Source: Bacillota bacterium (lineage in GTDB: Bacteria > Bacillota_I > Bacilli_A > Erysipelotrichales > Erysipelotrichaceae). From it: a DNA stretch of 64,000 bases. The stretch covers positions 3,803-67,802 of the forward strand of contig JAEZBR010000070.1 in assembly GCA_023426935.1 (NCBI GenBank), read 5' to 3'. The position numbers and the translations under genes were made by a program. Positions 35,989 to 44,968 of this stretch are shown here, in pieces (position 1 is the first letter of the stretch; each line of letters starts with the position of its first letter). The notes beneath the pieces were generated by a model. It ran no database searches, was not told where the DNA came from, and saw only the letters and a program-made list of their open reading frames with translations.

Positions 35989-37835
35989 TGAGCGAACATT
36001 GTGCCAGTTGCGAAGAAAAAGAAGACAATAAAGCGCTGTATCGAATTATTATCAGTTTAGTTTTATTTATTTCTTCCTACTTTTTCAGCGGCTGGTTAAA
36101 GCTATTATTGTTAGGGCTAGGCTATATCATTGTCGGATATAAAGTAATCCTCGAAGCGTTTGAGAATCTCTTCAAAGGAAAAATGCTCGATGAGAATTTC
36201 TTAATGATGATCGCAACTTTCGGGGCTATCTATACAAAGCAATATCCGGAAGCCTTGGCGGTCATGTTGTTCTATGAAGTGGGGGAATATTTGGAAGATC
36301 TTTCAGTTGAAAAGTCGAAAAAATCAATCACGGATTTAATGGATCTAAGACCGGATCATGCGAATAAAATCGTCAATGATCAGATTGCGAAAGTTGACCC
36401 CAGCGAATTACAGCTTAACGATTCTTTCATTGTCTATCCCGGAGAGAAGATTCCGGTTGATGGGACAATCTATGAGGGAATCTCTTCTTTGGATACCGTA
36501 GCTTTGACTGGTGAATCTTTGCCGCAAGAAGTTAATATCGGCAGTAAAGTGTTGAGTGGTTCGGTCAATCTGGTTTCACCCCTAAAGATTCATGTCGATA
36601 AGATTTTCGCGGAATCGACCGCATCCAAGATCTTGGATTTAGTTACGAATGCGAAAGAAAATAAATCACAGTCAGAAGATTTCGTAACGAAGTTTGCGCA
36701 TTACTATACGCCAATCGTGGTTGCAATCGCGTTAATCATCGCGTTTATCGTACCGCTCTTTAACCAACAATGGAGCGAGTATTTATATCGGGCTTGTATC
36801 TTTCTAGTTATTTCTTGTCCCTGTGCGTTAGTGATTTCGATTCCGCTAGGTTTCTTCAGCGGGATTGGTAAAGCGGGGAAAGAAGGTATTCTATTCAAAG
36901 GATCTAACTACTTAGAAAGATTCTCAAAATTAAAGACCTTGTATTTCGATAAAACCGGAACGTTATCGGAAGGGAAATTAGCCGTCACGAAAATCGTTCC
37001 CTTTAACGGAACCGTGAATGAGACCTTATTCTTGGCGGATTTATTGGAACAGAATTCTTTACATCCTTTAGCGCTGGCCATCAAGAAAGAGTATGGCAAA
37101 GAGAATAAAGAAAAGGTAACCTTCTTCAAAGAGATCGCCGGCCAGGGAGTAACGGCTAAATATAAGGGTGATTTAATCAGTGTGGGGAATGATACTTTAA
37201 TGAATACTCAAGGGATTGAAATCCAAAAGATCGACAGTGTCGGAACCTTAATCTATGTTGGTAAGAACGAACAGTTAGTCGGTATTATTGAGATTGGCGA
37301 CCAACTAAAATCAGAAGCGAAAGATACTTTACTTCAATTAAAGAAACTCGGAATCAAGCGGATTATGTTAACTGGTGACCGGGAAGAAGTCGCAATGGCC
37401 GTTAATGAACAATTACAGTTAGATGAAGTTAAAGCTTCCTTATTACCAAACGAGAAGCTGGAAATCGTTGATAAGGCGGAGAAAGATGGGTTAGTTGGGT
37501 TTGTGGGGGATGGGATTAACGATGCCCCGGTCTTAACCAGAGCGGATATCGGGATTGCGATGGGTAATATCGGCTCTGATGCGGCGATTGAAGCGGCCGA
37601 TGTCATCATTATGAAAGACGACTTAACAAAAATTATCACCGCCTATAATATTTCACTTAAGACCTTAAGAATCGTCAGAGAGAATATTATCTTCGCACTA
37701 GCGGTTAAGTTAGTTATCCTGATTCTTGGCGCACTAGGCTTAGCGAATATGTGGGCTGCGGTCTTCGCGGATGTCGGTGTCAGCTTGTTGGCGATCTTAA
37801 ACTCGATGCGGATCTTATATTCAAAGAAAATCTAA
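35988..37835 (+). CDS. cadA: P1B-type heavy metal ATPase (Cd/Zn/Pb efflux)
   Basis: The 615-residue ATPase has the P1B order: membrane helices, TGES actuator motif (ALTGESLPQE), CPC metal motif (SCPCALVIS) in helix six, phosphorylation site DKTGTLSEG, the P1B HP dipeptide (SLHPLA), TGDRE and GDGINDAPVL. SCPCALVIS with nearby Lys and Asp residues in the last helices points to Zn2+/Cd2+/Pb2+ rather than copper. The usual N-terminal metal-binding domain is missing, replaced by a short Cys cluster (HCASCEEKED). It exports metal from the cytosol under control of the adjacent ArsR repressor. Confidence 0.93.
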   Translation: MSEHCASCEEKEDNKALYRIIISLVLFISSYFFSGWLKLLLLGLGYIIVGYKVILEAFENLFKGKMLDENFLMMIATFGAIYTKQYPEALAVMLFYEVGEYLEDLSVEKSKKSITDLMDLRPDHANKIVNDQIAKVDPSELQLNDSFIVYPGEKIPVDGTIYEGISSLDTVALTGESLPQEVNIGSKVLSGSVNLVSPLKIHVDKIFAESTASKILDLVTNAKENKSQSEDFVTKFAHYYTPIVVAIALIIAFIVPLFNQQWSEYLYRACIFLVISCPCALVISIPLGFFSGIGKAGKEGILFKGSNYLERFSKLKTLYFDKTGTLSEGKLAVTKIVPFNGTVNETLFLADLLEQNSLHPLALAIKKEYGKENKEKVTFFKEIAGQGVTAKYKGDLISVGNDTLMNTQGIEIQKIDSVGTLIYVGKNEQLVGIIEIGDQLKSEAKDTLLQLKKLGIKRIMLTGDREEVAMAVNEQLQLDEVKASLLPNEKLEIVDKAEKDGLVGFVGDGINDAPVLTRADIGIAMGNIGSDAAIEAADVIIMKDDLTKIITAYNISLKTLRIVRENIIFALAVKLVILILGALGLANMWAAVFADVGVSLLAILNSMRILYSKKI

Positions 37836-37842
37836 TTATCCT

Positions 37843-37866
37843 AAGCGACGAATAATGTCGCTTTTT
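37843..37866 (+). terminator. Terminator of the metal efflux operon
   Basis: AGCGAC and GTCGCT pair across a 7-base loop, followed by TTTT. Confidence 0.75.
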
Positions 37867-37888
37867 CTCTGACTAAACCAATAAGTCG

Positions 37889-37917
37889 TTGTCAAACTAT
37901 CACGTAATCGTTAAAAT
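37889..37917 (+). promoter_or_regulatory. Predicted promoter of the Lrp/aminotransferase pair
   Basis: TTGTCA (37889-37894) and TAAAAT (37912-37917) with a 17-bp spacer, 20 bp before the Lrp-family start codon, whose ribosome binding site is CTAGGAGA. Confidence 0.6.
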
Positions 37918-37936
37918 AGGCACTAGGAGAACAATT

Positions 37937-38428
37937 ATGAAAGAACAAGAAATCTTACGGATTCTGGATGAGAATGCGCGGACCAGTGATAGTGATATTG
38001 CGAAGATGTTGAATATTTCGGAAGCCGAAGTTAAAAAGACGATCAAAGCATTAGAGAAAAAAGGTGTAATCGCCGGTTATCATGCGATTATCAATCAGGA
38101 GAAATTAGACGAGAATCAATGTACAGCCTTGATCGAAGTCAATTCGATTCCCCAAAGGGAACATGGTTATGACAAGGTTGCGTTAATGATCGCGCAGTAT
38201 CCGGAAGTAAGATCGGTATATCTGATTTCTGGGCACAGTGAATTTATTATCAGGGTTGTTGGCAAGAGCATTCAGGATATTGCGGATTTTGTCGGTAGTA
38301 AATTAGCTCCGATGGATGGGATTAAAGGAACCAGTACGATCTTCGTATTGAAGATGTATAAACGGGATGGGGTTATTTTAAAGAAGAACGATGAAGAGAA
38401 ACAGAAGAGGCAGTTAGCTTCCTTATGA
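37937..38428 (+). CDS. alaR: Lrp/AsnC-family regulator, AlaR-like
   Basis: The start at ATG 37937 follows TAGGAGA; an upstream in-frame start has no such site. The 163-residue protein has the Lrp helix-turn-helix (ILDENARTSDSDIAKMLNISEAEVKKTIKALEKKGVIAGYHAI) and the RAM ligand domain (ALIEVNSIP, VYLISGHSEFIIRVVGKS). It overlaps an aminotransferase gene by 4 bp (ATGA), the same pairing as Bacillus alaR-alaT, which controls alanine formation. The symbol is by analogy. Confidence 0.85.
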   Translation: MKEQEILRILDENARTSDSDIAKMLNISEAEVKKTIKALEKKGVIAGYHAIINQEKLDENQCTALIEVNSIPQREHGYDKVALMIAQYPEVRSVYLISGHSEFIIRVVGKSIQDIADFVGSKLAPMDGIKGTSTIFVLKMYKRDGVILKKNDEEKQKRQLASL

Positions 38429-39582
38429 GTCGGCCGGAGTTATCAAAACTAGCCTGCAGTATCTCCCGTTCGGGAATCGGAAATTTCTTTTTACAGGCGG
38501 AAGGAATGAAGGACTTAGTTTCTTTAGCGGTTGGGGAGCCGGATTTTCCGACGCCTTGGCATATTAGAGAAGCTGCGATTCACCAGTTAAATTTAGGCAA
38601 TACTTTTTATACTTCCTGTAATGGGTTTCCGGAATTACGCCAAGCTATCGTTAATTATCAGGCAAGACGTTTTAAGGTTCATTACGATCCCGGTGAAGTA
38701 ATGATTACGACCGGATGTTCCCAAGGAATCGATTTAGTGACCAGGATCTTCGTGAATCCGGGCGATGAAGTAATTGTTCCGACGCCGGGTTATGTCTGTT
38801 ACGGACCGGATACTTTATTAGCCGGAGGAAAACCAGTATATTTGGAATTAAAGGAAGAAAATCAATTCAAAGTTACCCCGGAGGCCTTAGAGAAAGCAAT
38901 CACCCCGAAAACGAAGATGTTGATTCTGAATTATCCCAGTAATCCGACCGGGGGAATTATGACGAAGGCTGATTACGAGAAAATAATCCCGATAATTAAG
39001 AAACATAAAATTATTGTCTTAGCCGATGAAATCTATGCGGAATTGACCTACGCGGGTAAACATTGTTCGTTAGGAAATTTCCCCGAGATTAAGGATCAAC
39101 TGATTCTGATGAACGGGATTTCAAAGGCTTACTCAATGACTGGCTGGCGTTTAGGATATATCTTAGCCGATAAAGAAATCATTCAAGCCTTAAGTATTAT
39201 TCAGGACTATGTCTTAATCTCCGCTCCGACGATCACGCAGTATGCGGCAATCGAAGCGCTGAATCATGGCGATAAAGATGCGACCATGATGAAAGAATCA
39301 TTCGAGGAAAGAAGAAACTATTTAGTCTCGGAATGTAATCGGATTGGATTAACCTGTCATTCACCATTAGGTGCTTTCTATGTCTTCCCGAATATTAAAA
39401 AAACCGGCTTAAGCTCTTATGAACTAGCCAGTAGGTTAATGAAGGAAGCGAAAGTTGCGGTTATTCCCGGCAGCGCATTCGGGCCAGCGGGAGAAGGGTA
39501 TATCCGATTATCTTATTCTTACAGTATCGATCAGATCAAAGAAGCGATCAGTCGGATCGAAGCTTTCTTAAAGACCATCTAG
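38425..39582 (+). CDS. alaT: class I/II aminotransferase, AlaT-like
   Basis: PLP-dependent enzyme of 385 residues with LAVGEPDFPTPWHIREA, NTFYTSCNGFPELRQAI, TTGCSQGIDLVTRIF, YPSNPTGGIM, the PLP loop VLADEIYAELTY, Schiff-base region GISKAYSMTGWRLGYI and C-terminal IRLSYSYS with the substrate carboxylate Arg. It is close to the aspartate/alanine transaminase Ib group. Coupling to an Lrp regulator suggests alanine synthesis from pyruvate and glutamate. The next gene is 12 bp downstream with AGGAGG and may share the transcript. Confidence 0.9.
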   Translation: MSRPELSKLACSISRSGIGNFFLQAEGMKDLVSLAVGEPDFPTPWHIREAAIHQLNLGNTFYTSCNGFPELRQAIVNYQARRFKVHYDPGEVMITTGCSQGIDLVTRIFVNPGDEVIVPTPGYVCYGPDTLLAGGKPVYLELKEENQFKVTPEALEKAITPKTKMLILNYPSNPTGGIMTKADYEKIIPIIKKHKIIVLADEIYAELTYAGKHCSLGNFPEIKDQLILMNGISKAYSMTGWRLGYILADKEIIQALSIIQDYVLISAPTITQYAAIEALNHGDKDATMMKESFEERRNYLVSECNRIGLTCHSPLGAFYVFPNIKKTGLSSYELASRLMKEAKVAVIPGSAFGPAGEGYIRLSYSYSIDQIKEAISRIEAFLKTI

Positions 39583-39594
39583 GAGGATTTTATT

Positions 39595-40569
39595 ATGCCA
39601 AGTATGTTAACGCATCGGATGTTAGGTGATGAGGTAATTAAGGAATTAGGAAAAGACAGTAAGGTCAAGAAAGCGATTGACCACGCGTTTGAGTTATATT
39701 CGATCGGAACCTCCGGACCGGATATTTTCTTCTTTTATGCCGCTTGGCCTTGGGCTAATCCTAAGAAGGCCTATGAAGTTGCGAAATTCGGCAGCTGGAT
39801 GCATGAAGGAAAAACCGACTTATTATTCAGGGAAATGTTAACGCAATGTTATAACAGCGGTTCCGAATTACAGTTAAGTTATACTGCCGGAGTGATCTTA
39901 CATTGGTGCTTGGATCATATCGCCCATCCTTATGTCTTTAATAAGACCGGGCATGGCAAAAAGAGCGATATTCCGCATCGTTATTTCGAATCGCAATTAG
40001 ATAAAGGAATGATTGATTGGAAAGGCGTCGATCTACACAAATTTAAACCATACAGCGTTGTCGCTTATCAGTCTTCGACCTGGTATCCGATTTGGGTACT
40101 ATACTCCGAAGTTTTAAAACAAGGCTGGCAGGCTGAATTAAAACAGAAGGATATTCAGAAAGCCGTCAAGGACTTCTATAAAGTTGAAAAAGTTTTATAC
40201 GATCCCAACGGTAAAAAGATGAAAGTTGTCGGTAAGTTAGAGAAGCAGCTGCATATCGAAGGTGCCGGAACTTCCATGATTATCCCCACCCACTTAGATC
40301 CGGCTTGGGATGTTATGAACGATGACCATCAGTTATGGCATCACCCCAGCACTAATCAAGAACATCACGAATCCTTCCAAGAATTATTCGAACAGGCGAG
40401 ATTATGTGGTATCGAAATCTTGGCTTCGGTTGATCAATATCTCAGTGGCCAGAAAGATATCAATACCGTCATGGAAAAGATCAACGGTAACTTCCACACC
40501 GGTCTGAATGTACCGGATGATATGAAGTTCTTCGACTTAGTCCCGACCCAAAAACCAAACAATCTATAA
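39595..40569 (+). CDS. zinc-dependent phospholipase C-like protein
   Basis: The 324-residue protein matches the PF00882-type fold: N-terminal MPSMLTHRMLGDEVIKEL, then SIGTSGPDIFFFYAAWP, SWMHEG, and the helical zinc site ILHWCLDHIAHPYVFNKTG, with GHGKKSDIPHRYFESQLD further on. There is no signal peptide, so it is unlikely to be a secreted toxin; cytosolic relatives are widespread and uncharacterised. It follows alaT closely and ends before an imperfect hairpin terminator. Confidence 0.8.
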   Translation: MPSMLTHRMLGDEVIKELGKDSKVKKAIDHAFELYSIGTSGPDIFFFYAAWPWANPKKAYEVAKFGSWMHEGKTDLLFREMLTQCYNSGSELQLSYTAGVILHWCLDHIAHPYVFNKTGHGKKSDIPHRYFESQLDKGMIDWKGVDLHKFKPYSVVAYQSSTWYPIWVLYSEVLKQGWQAELKQKDIQKAVKDFYKVEKVLYDPNGKKMKVVGKLEKQLHIEGAGTSMIIPTHLDPAWDVMNDDHQLWHHPSTNQEHHESFQELFEQARLCGIEILASVDQYLSGQKDINTVMEKINGNFHTGLNVPDDMKFFDLVPTQKPNNL

Positions 40570-40641
40570 CGAGTGGGAAATATTATGAATAAAGGTTGAG
40601 AAATTATTCATAGACCTAATAAATGCGATTGATTATCAAGA

Positions 40642-40686
40642 AAAGGAATAAAGTAATCTTTGAAGGTTAGATTGTTCCTTTTTTTA
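40642..40686 (+). terminator. Terminator with an interrupted stem
   Basis: AAAGGAA pairs with TTCCTTT and the inner AATCT with AGATT, with an internal bulge and a loop of 7 bases, followed by a run of T. Confidence 0.6.
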
Positions 40687-40709
40687 CTAGCATCGAAGTA
40701 TTTTAGTTT

Positions 40710-42140
40710 TTAGTTGGTCAATCCGATCTTCCGATACAGATAATAAGTAAATGTCATCTTCTCATAGGGGAAGTCTTCACTCGCGACTAATTCATAGTTG
40801 TAAGAGTTTTTAAGTTTGTGGGAAGAAACGATAAAGTCGACGCGTCCTTCGCTTAAGGCGCTAGTTAAACTTTCAGTCATTTCCGGTAGTTCGATATTAA
40901 GTTGACAGAAGAAACGTTCGCTAGGGAAAATATTCGCTGCAGTATAGAAACCACCATCTAAGAAACCATAGTTTAATAATGTCGCATTCGGAATTTTATT
41001 GATTATCTTCGCGAATCTATACTGAGGCAGATCTTCTTTCGAATACTTTCTTAAATACGCATTCGGAGTTAAGAAGTAAGAAAGCGATACCGAAACTAGG
41101 AGGATAAGAATACTCCATATTTTAAATTTATTGAATGGGGGAAGATAATCGAACATCAGAAGAGATAACGGCGCATAGATCGCAAAGATAAGTCCGTAAT
41201 AGACATAACTTCGACCGCCGGAATAAACTAATAAAACTGAAGTAATTAGAGTTAATAAAGTCGCAGCTAATACTTTGGGTTCTTTGAATAAAGAAATCAA
41301 GCCGCCTAGGATTAAAATCCATATCCAGGGGTTATTGAATATCGTTTTGGTAAAGGCGTTAATTAACGAACCGGCTTGGTGGTAGATAAAGATATTATCG
41401 TAGAAATAAACCGTGAACCAATCAGCTAACGCGTTATTGACTAAGAAGTAAATAAAGAAGGGTAAGGTAATTAAAATAACGCCTAAGATTATGCCCAAAA
41501 TTAAAGTTCCTAGTTCCCTGTATTTTTTATCTTTTAAATAAGTAATTAGCGGCATAATGATCCAACCGAGATAAAAACCCAGTAAGGAGAATTTGATCCA
41601 AAGAACCATGCCGGAAGTAAGCCCTAAAAGTAAGGCTTCCCTGAAAGATAAAGTTTCTTTCGTTTTCTGATTCTTAAGTAAAAGATATAGACCATAAGTT
41701 AATAAAGGTAAACAGAATTCTTCGGCACTATCACCATGCGAAAAACTAGCACTGGTATAGATTAACGTCATGACTAAGGGAATGAATACCCAGAGCGGTT
41801 TCTTCGAGAAAAGAAGAATTATCTTATAAACAAAATAAGCGAAGAAAGAAGCGGCGATTACTTCCAGAAAGTAAACACCTAAGAAAGTATCCTGGGAAAC
41901 TAAGTAAGCCAAAGCATGTAAGAAATATAATAACGGTCCTTTCTGCTCGAAGAGATCTTTATAAACGACTAGACCTTTCCATAATGATTTACCGACCGTG
42001 AAATAACAGTTCGCGTCGAACCAATCATTGAACGGGTAGAGCGGGGAAGATTTAGAGACGCAGAAAATAATTAAGATCGCACTGAGGATCAGATAAAGCA
42101 AGATATACTTGTTGGGTTTACTTAAGAATATTTTTTTCAT
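40710..42140 (-). CDS. GT-C-type membrane glycosyltransferase (GT39-like)
   Basis: The 476-residue protein has about twelve membrane helices and the first-loop acidic motif of lipid-linked sugar transferases (FNDWFDANCYFTVGKSL), followed by YKDLFEQKGPLLYFLHALAYL, which is characteristic of ArnT/PMT-like enzymes. The C-terminal 100 residues are external. Such enzymes move a sugar from a polyprenyl-phosphate carrier to a cell surface acceptor. It starts 23 bp inside the 3' end of the OpgB-like gene, so both are translated together. Confidence 0.75.
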   Translation of the reverse strand: MKKIFLSKPNKYILLYLILSAILIIFCVSKSSPLYPFNDWFDANCYFTVGKSLWKGLVVYKDLFEQKGPLLYFLHALAYLVSQDTFLGVYFLEVIAASFFAYFVYKIILLFSKKPLWVFIPLVMTLIYTSASFSHGDSAEEFCLPLLTYGLYLLLKNQKTKETLSFREALLLGLTSGMVLWIKFSLLGFYLGWIIMPLITYLKDKKYRELGTLILGIILGVILITLPFFIYFLVNNALADWFTVYFYDNIFIYHQAGSLINAFTKTIFNNPWIWILILGGLISLFKEPKVLAATLLTLITSVLLVYSGGRSYVYYGLIFAIYAPLSLLMFDYLPPFNKFKIWSILILLVSVSLSYFLTPNAYLRKYSKEDLPQYRFAKIINKIPNATLLNYGFLDGGFYTAANIFPSERFFCQLNIELPEMTESLTSALSEGRVDFIVSSHKLKNSYNYELVASEDFPYEKMTFTYYLYRKIGLTN

Positions 42141-43575
42141 AGTACTTGGAACGCTTATTCAATTCCCTAGTCAGCGTAGAAATCCCATAAGTTTCCGCTA
42201 GAGTTTTAGTGTCGGAGAAGAGATTAGTTCCTAATCCTAACTTATCGCCTTGGATCTTGACGCCTAAAGCCGATAGGGTCGTGGGGAAGATGTCGAAGGA
42301 AGTAAATTCCCTGGTGGTATCGCTAGTCATACTTTCGGAATTGATAAAGACATTATAAACCTGTCGGGAATAATCGGAAGCGACACTTTTAAACCACGCG
42401 GTATCCATACTTAAATGATCGCCGGTGATAATAATTAAAGTATCTTCATAATAATTCTGGGTCTGTAACCAAGATATGAAGGCATTAATTTGTTGATCGG
42501 AACAGGCGATTGCTTTACTGTAATTATCTTTAAGGTCTAAGGTACAGCTATCTTCGGCTAAACCGTCCGGGGAATGGGTGTTGGCGGTCATTAAGTCTAA
42601 TTCGAAAGGTTGGGAATCGGAGGATAAATCATTTAATTTTTCTCTGGCAAAAGTAAATAACTTTGAATCCTCAAATCCCCACCACAGGGAATAATCTTGC
42701 GGAATTAAACCTTCTTCCTTGGCGGTATTCAAATCGAAAATCTGATAGTTTCCATGGGTTTGGTAGTAGAGATTGCGGGCTCCGAACCTGGCATCCGAAC
42801 CGAACATTACCATTTGGGTATAATCTTGCTTAGCGAGGATATCACCTAAAGTTGTGGCCCCAGACATGAATTTAGCGCCTTGGGTATAAACTTTAGAAGT
42901 CAAAGGTAAAAGAACGGGTAGACCGGAAGATTGCGAGATCAAAGCCGCACTGGTCCAGTTGGTACCGGGAACCTGATAAAAGCCTCCTAAGGAAGCAGTC
43001 GGCGAAAAATTCAAATTATCTTTCGCCAGTTCTGTTAAACCGGGAAGCAGCTCAAGATCCGCCGCCCCGCCGTTTTCCTTACTTGCATAAGAGACCTCTA
43101 AAGATTCGACATAAATATGAATGAGGTTCTTTTTCTTGGCGGGAAAAGTTAATTGAACAGTTGAAGGATCGGTATAGTTAGTCTCAATAAAGTCAGAATA
43201 AGTAAATTGGGAGCCGATATAAGAAAAGAAATTCAGTTGATTTAAAACTAAAGAAGACGTGACTAAAGAAAGAATTATAATCGTAACTAGACAATACTTA
43301 CAGATTTTCTGGAAGGAGACTTTCTTCTTCAGATATTTCAGAGTGTAACGGACCGGGAAGAAAACTAACAAAGTCGGAAATAAAACTTCTTTCATGAAAA
43401 TAAAGACTTGACCATGAGAAGTACCGGTCAATGGGACTTTAAGATGAAAGACGAATTCCAAAGGCGTTAATAAGCCGAAGTTTTTATCGAGATAGAATTT
43501 TAAGAAAATAAATAAAACCCCGATGAAGAAACAGGTCAACGAGACAGTGTGTAGTCTTTTGGGATATTTATTCAT
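42118..43575 (-). CDS. OpgB/LtaS-type phosphoglycerol transferase
   Basis: The 485-residue protein has three to four N-terminal membrane helices (to about residue 125) and then an alkaline-phosphatase-fold sulfatase domain outside the membrane. The motif PGTNWTSAALISQSSGLPVLLPL corresponds to the OpgB region with the catalytic Thr; LIHIYVESLEVSYA provides the metal Glu, and DLMTANTHSPDG and TLIIITGDHLSMD provide the other ligands. It probably transfers glycerol phosphate onto a surface polymer or glycolipid, as in teichoic acid decoration. It is coupled to the GT-C gene. Confidence 0.85.
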   Translation of the reverse strand: MNKYPKRLHTVSLTCFFIGVLFIFLKFYLDKNFGLLTPLEFVFHLKVPLTGTSHGQVFIFMKEVLFPTLLVFFPVRYTLKYLKKKVSFQKICKYCLVTIIILSLVTSSLVLNQLNFFSYIGSQFTYSDFIETNYTDPSTVQLTFPAKKKNLIHIYVESLEVSYASKENGGAADLELLPGLTELAKDNLNFSPTASLGGFYQVPGTNWTSAALISQSSGLPVLLPLTSKVYTQGAKFMSGATTLGDILAKQDYTQMVMFGSDARFGARNLYYQTHGNYQIFDLNTAKEEGLIPQDYSLWWGFEDSKLFTFAREKLNDLSSDSQPFELDLMTANTHSPDGLAEDSCTLDLKDNYSKAIACSDQQINAFISWLQTQNYYEDTLIIITGDHLSMDTAWFKSVASDYSRQVYNVFINSESMTSDTTREFTSFDIFPTTLSALGVKIQGDKLGLGTNLFSDTKTLAETYGISTLTRELNKRSKYYEKNILK

Positions 43576-43600
43576 TACTCAATTATAGTCAATTAGGTGC

Positions 43601-44296
43601 TTAATGGAAAATGTATGACCAGATCCCAATGACATGACATAACGATCCTAACATGATTAGAACATGGAAAGTTTCGTGGAAAGTCCAGTTATTCGAAAGA
43701 TTGGGTTTCTTTAAAATATAGAAGATTCCGCCTAAGGTATAGAAAAGACCGCCGGCCAATAACCAAGCTAAGAAACCTAGCGGCGCATTCTGATAGATTG
43801 AAGGCATCATGACGATACTCCAGCCTAGAACGATATATAAACTGGTGTATAACCATCTAGGCGCATTGAGCCAAATGATTTTCATCGTAACGCCGGCTAA
43901 AGCGATCAACCACATGATTAAGACCGCCAGATAACCGTTATTACTATAAGCGATAATTATCGGAGTATAGGTTCCGACAATCAACACATAGATCATCGAA
44001 TGATCTAACTTGCGGAAAATCTTATGTTTAGGAGAATCGATCATTAAGGAATGATAGTAACTGGAAGCGGAATATAAAGCGGTTAAAGATAGACAGAACA
44101 CTAAGCAGGAAAGCAAAGTATCTAAAGGAAATTTGTTTACAATCCCGATAATTGTCCAGGTTATAGTTAAGATAATCGAGAAGATGGCACCAAGGAAATG
44201 GGTATAACAACTGATGGGATCCTGAACCTTTTTAAAGGGTCTAGGCAGGTGAAGCTTATCGTTGGGTTGAGTAGGATGAATTGCGGTTAATGTCAT
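43601..44296 (-). CDS. trhA: TrhA / hemolysin III family membrane protein
   Basis: The 231-residue protein has seven membrane helices and PAQR-family signatures: SCYTHFLGAIFSIILT, SASSYYHSL with the zinc His, KLDHSMIYVLIVGTYTPI and FHETFHVLIMLGSLCHVIGIW with further metal His. Bacterial TrhA is linked to membrane energetics and lipid homeostasis; hemolytic activity is not implied. Its 5' leader holds a perfect palindrome (44310-44330) just ahead of the ribosome binding site (GGAGGTC). Confidence 0.9.
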   Translation of the reverse strand: MTLTAIHPTQPNDKLHLPRPFKKVQDPISCYTHFLGAIFSIILTITWTIIGIVNKFPLDTLLSCLVFCLSLTALYSASSYYHSLMIDSPKHKIFRKLDHSMIYVLIVGTYTPIIIAYSNNGYLAVLIMWLIALAGVTMKIIWLNAPRWLYTSLYIVLGWSIVMMPSIYQNAPLGFLAWLLAGGLFYTLGGIFYILKKPNLSNNWTFHETFHVLIMLGSLCHVIGIWSYIFH

Positions 44297-44309
44297 ATAA
44301 GACCTCCTA

Positions 44310-44330
44310 AAGTAGTATTGAATACTACTT
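44310..44330. promoter_or_regulatory. Perfect palindrome in the trhA / DUF1836 intergenic region
   Basis: Arms AAGTAGTATT and AATACTACTT surround a single G. It overlaps the trhA leader directly upstream of the ribosome binding site, which fits a repressor operator. The adjacent DUF1836 protein is a candidate binder. Confidence 0.6.
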
Positions 44331-44361
44331 CATATCGATATTATATACTAACTAATCGTGA

Positions 44362-44389
44362 TTGCAACTACTTTGTGATGCGGTATAAT
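44362..44389 (+). promoter_or_regulatory. Promoter of the DUF1836 gene
   Basis: TTGCAA (44362-44367) and TATAAT (44384-44389) with a 16-bp spacer. The likely transcription start coincides with the ATG at 44396. Confidence 0.6.
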
Positions 44390-44395
44390 ATTTTC

Positions 44396-44968
44396 ATGAA
44401 AACGGAAATCTTAAAGTATACCGAACAGGTACTTAACGAAACCCCGCTGGAAATCTCCGAAATTCCGCAGATTCCTTTATATATGGATCAGATCGTTTCC
44501 TTGATGGCTAACCAGAAGAAAGATTCCGAAGATAAGATCTTAACTAAAACCATGATTCATAATTATTCCAAGGCTAAGATCATTAAACCCATCAAAGGTA
44601 AGACCTATCCTCGGGAACAGCTTATTCAATTATTGATGGTGTATGTTTTGAAAAATATGTTAACGATGGAAGAGTTAAAACAAGTCATGGTTCAAATGTA
44701 CGATACTTCGCAATTAGGCGAGGAAGGGTTTGAACGATGTTACCAACGCTTCTTGGATTTTGAGAAAAGTAAGGTAAATGATTCCGATGAATTGATGAAA
44801 AAGTTAATTCCCGATGATAAGAGTAAGACGCCTTATGAGGATGCCTTAGTATCGCTACTTACGATTACTTCTTTAGCGAATCAGTTGCAGAAAGTGGCCG
44901 AGAAGATTGTGGAAGTGTATTATCCGAAAAAAGTAAAGAAAGAGAAAAATAAAGGTGAAAAGAAATGA
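44396..44968 (+). CDS. DUF1836-type DNA-binding protein, probably leaderless
   Basis: The start at 44396 (MKTEILKYTEQVLNETP) has no ribosome binding site and lies 6 bases after a perfect TATAAT, so the transcript is likely leaderless. The 190-residue protein has the DUF1836 features: EISEIPQIPLYMDQI, a MerR-like winged helix region with LTKTMIHNYSKAKIIKPIKGKTYPREQLIQLLMVYVLK and a helical tail ending in a Lys-rich stretch. DUF1836 proteins are presumed regulators. It overlaps the M18 aminopeptidase gene by 4 bp. Confidence 0.75.
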   Translation: MKTEILKYTEQVLNETPLEISEIPQIPLYMDQIVSLMANQKKDSEDKILTKTMIHNYSKAKIIKPIKGKTYPREQLIQLLMVYVLKNMLTMEELKQVMVQMYDTSQLGEEGFERCYQRFLDFEKSKVNDSDELMKKLIPDDKSKTPYEDALVSLLTITSLANQLQKVAEKIVEVYYPKKVKKEKNKGEKK

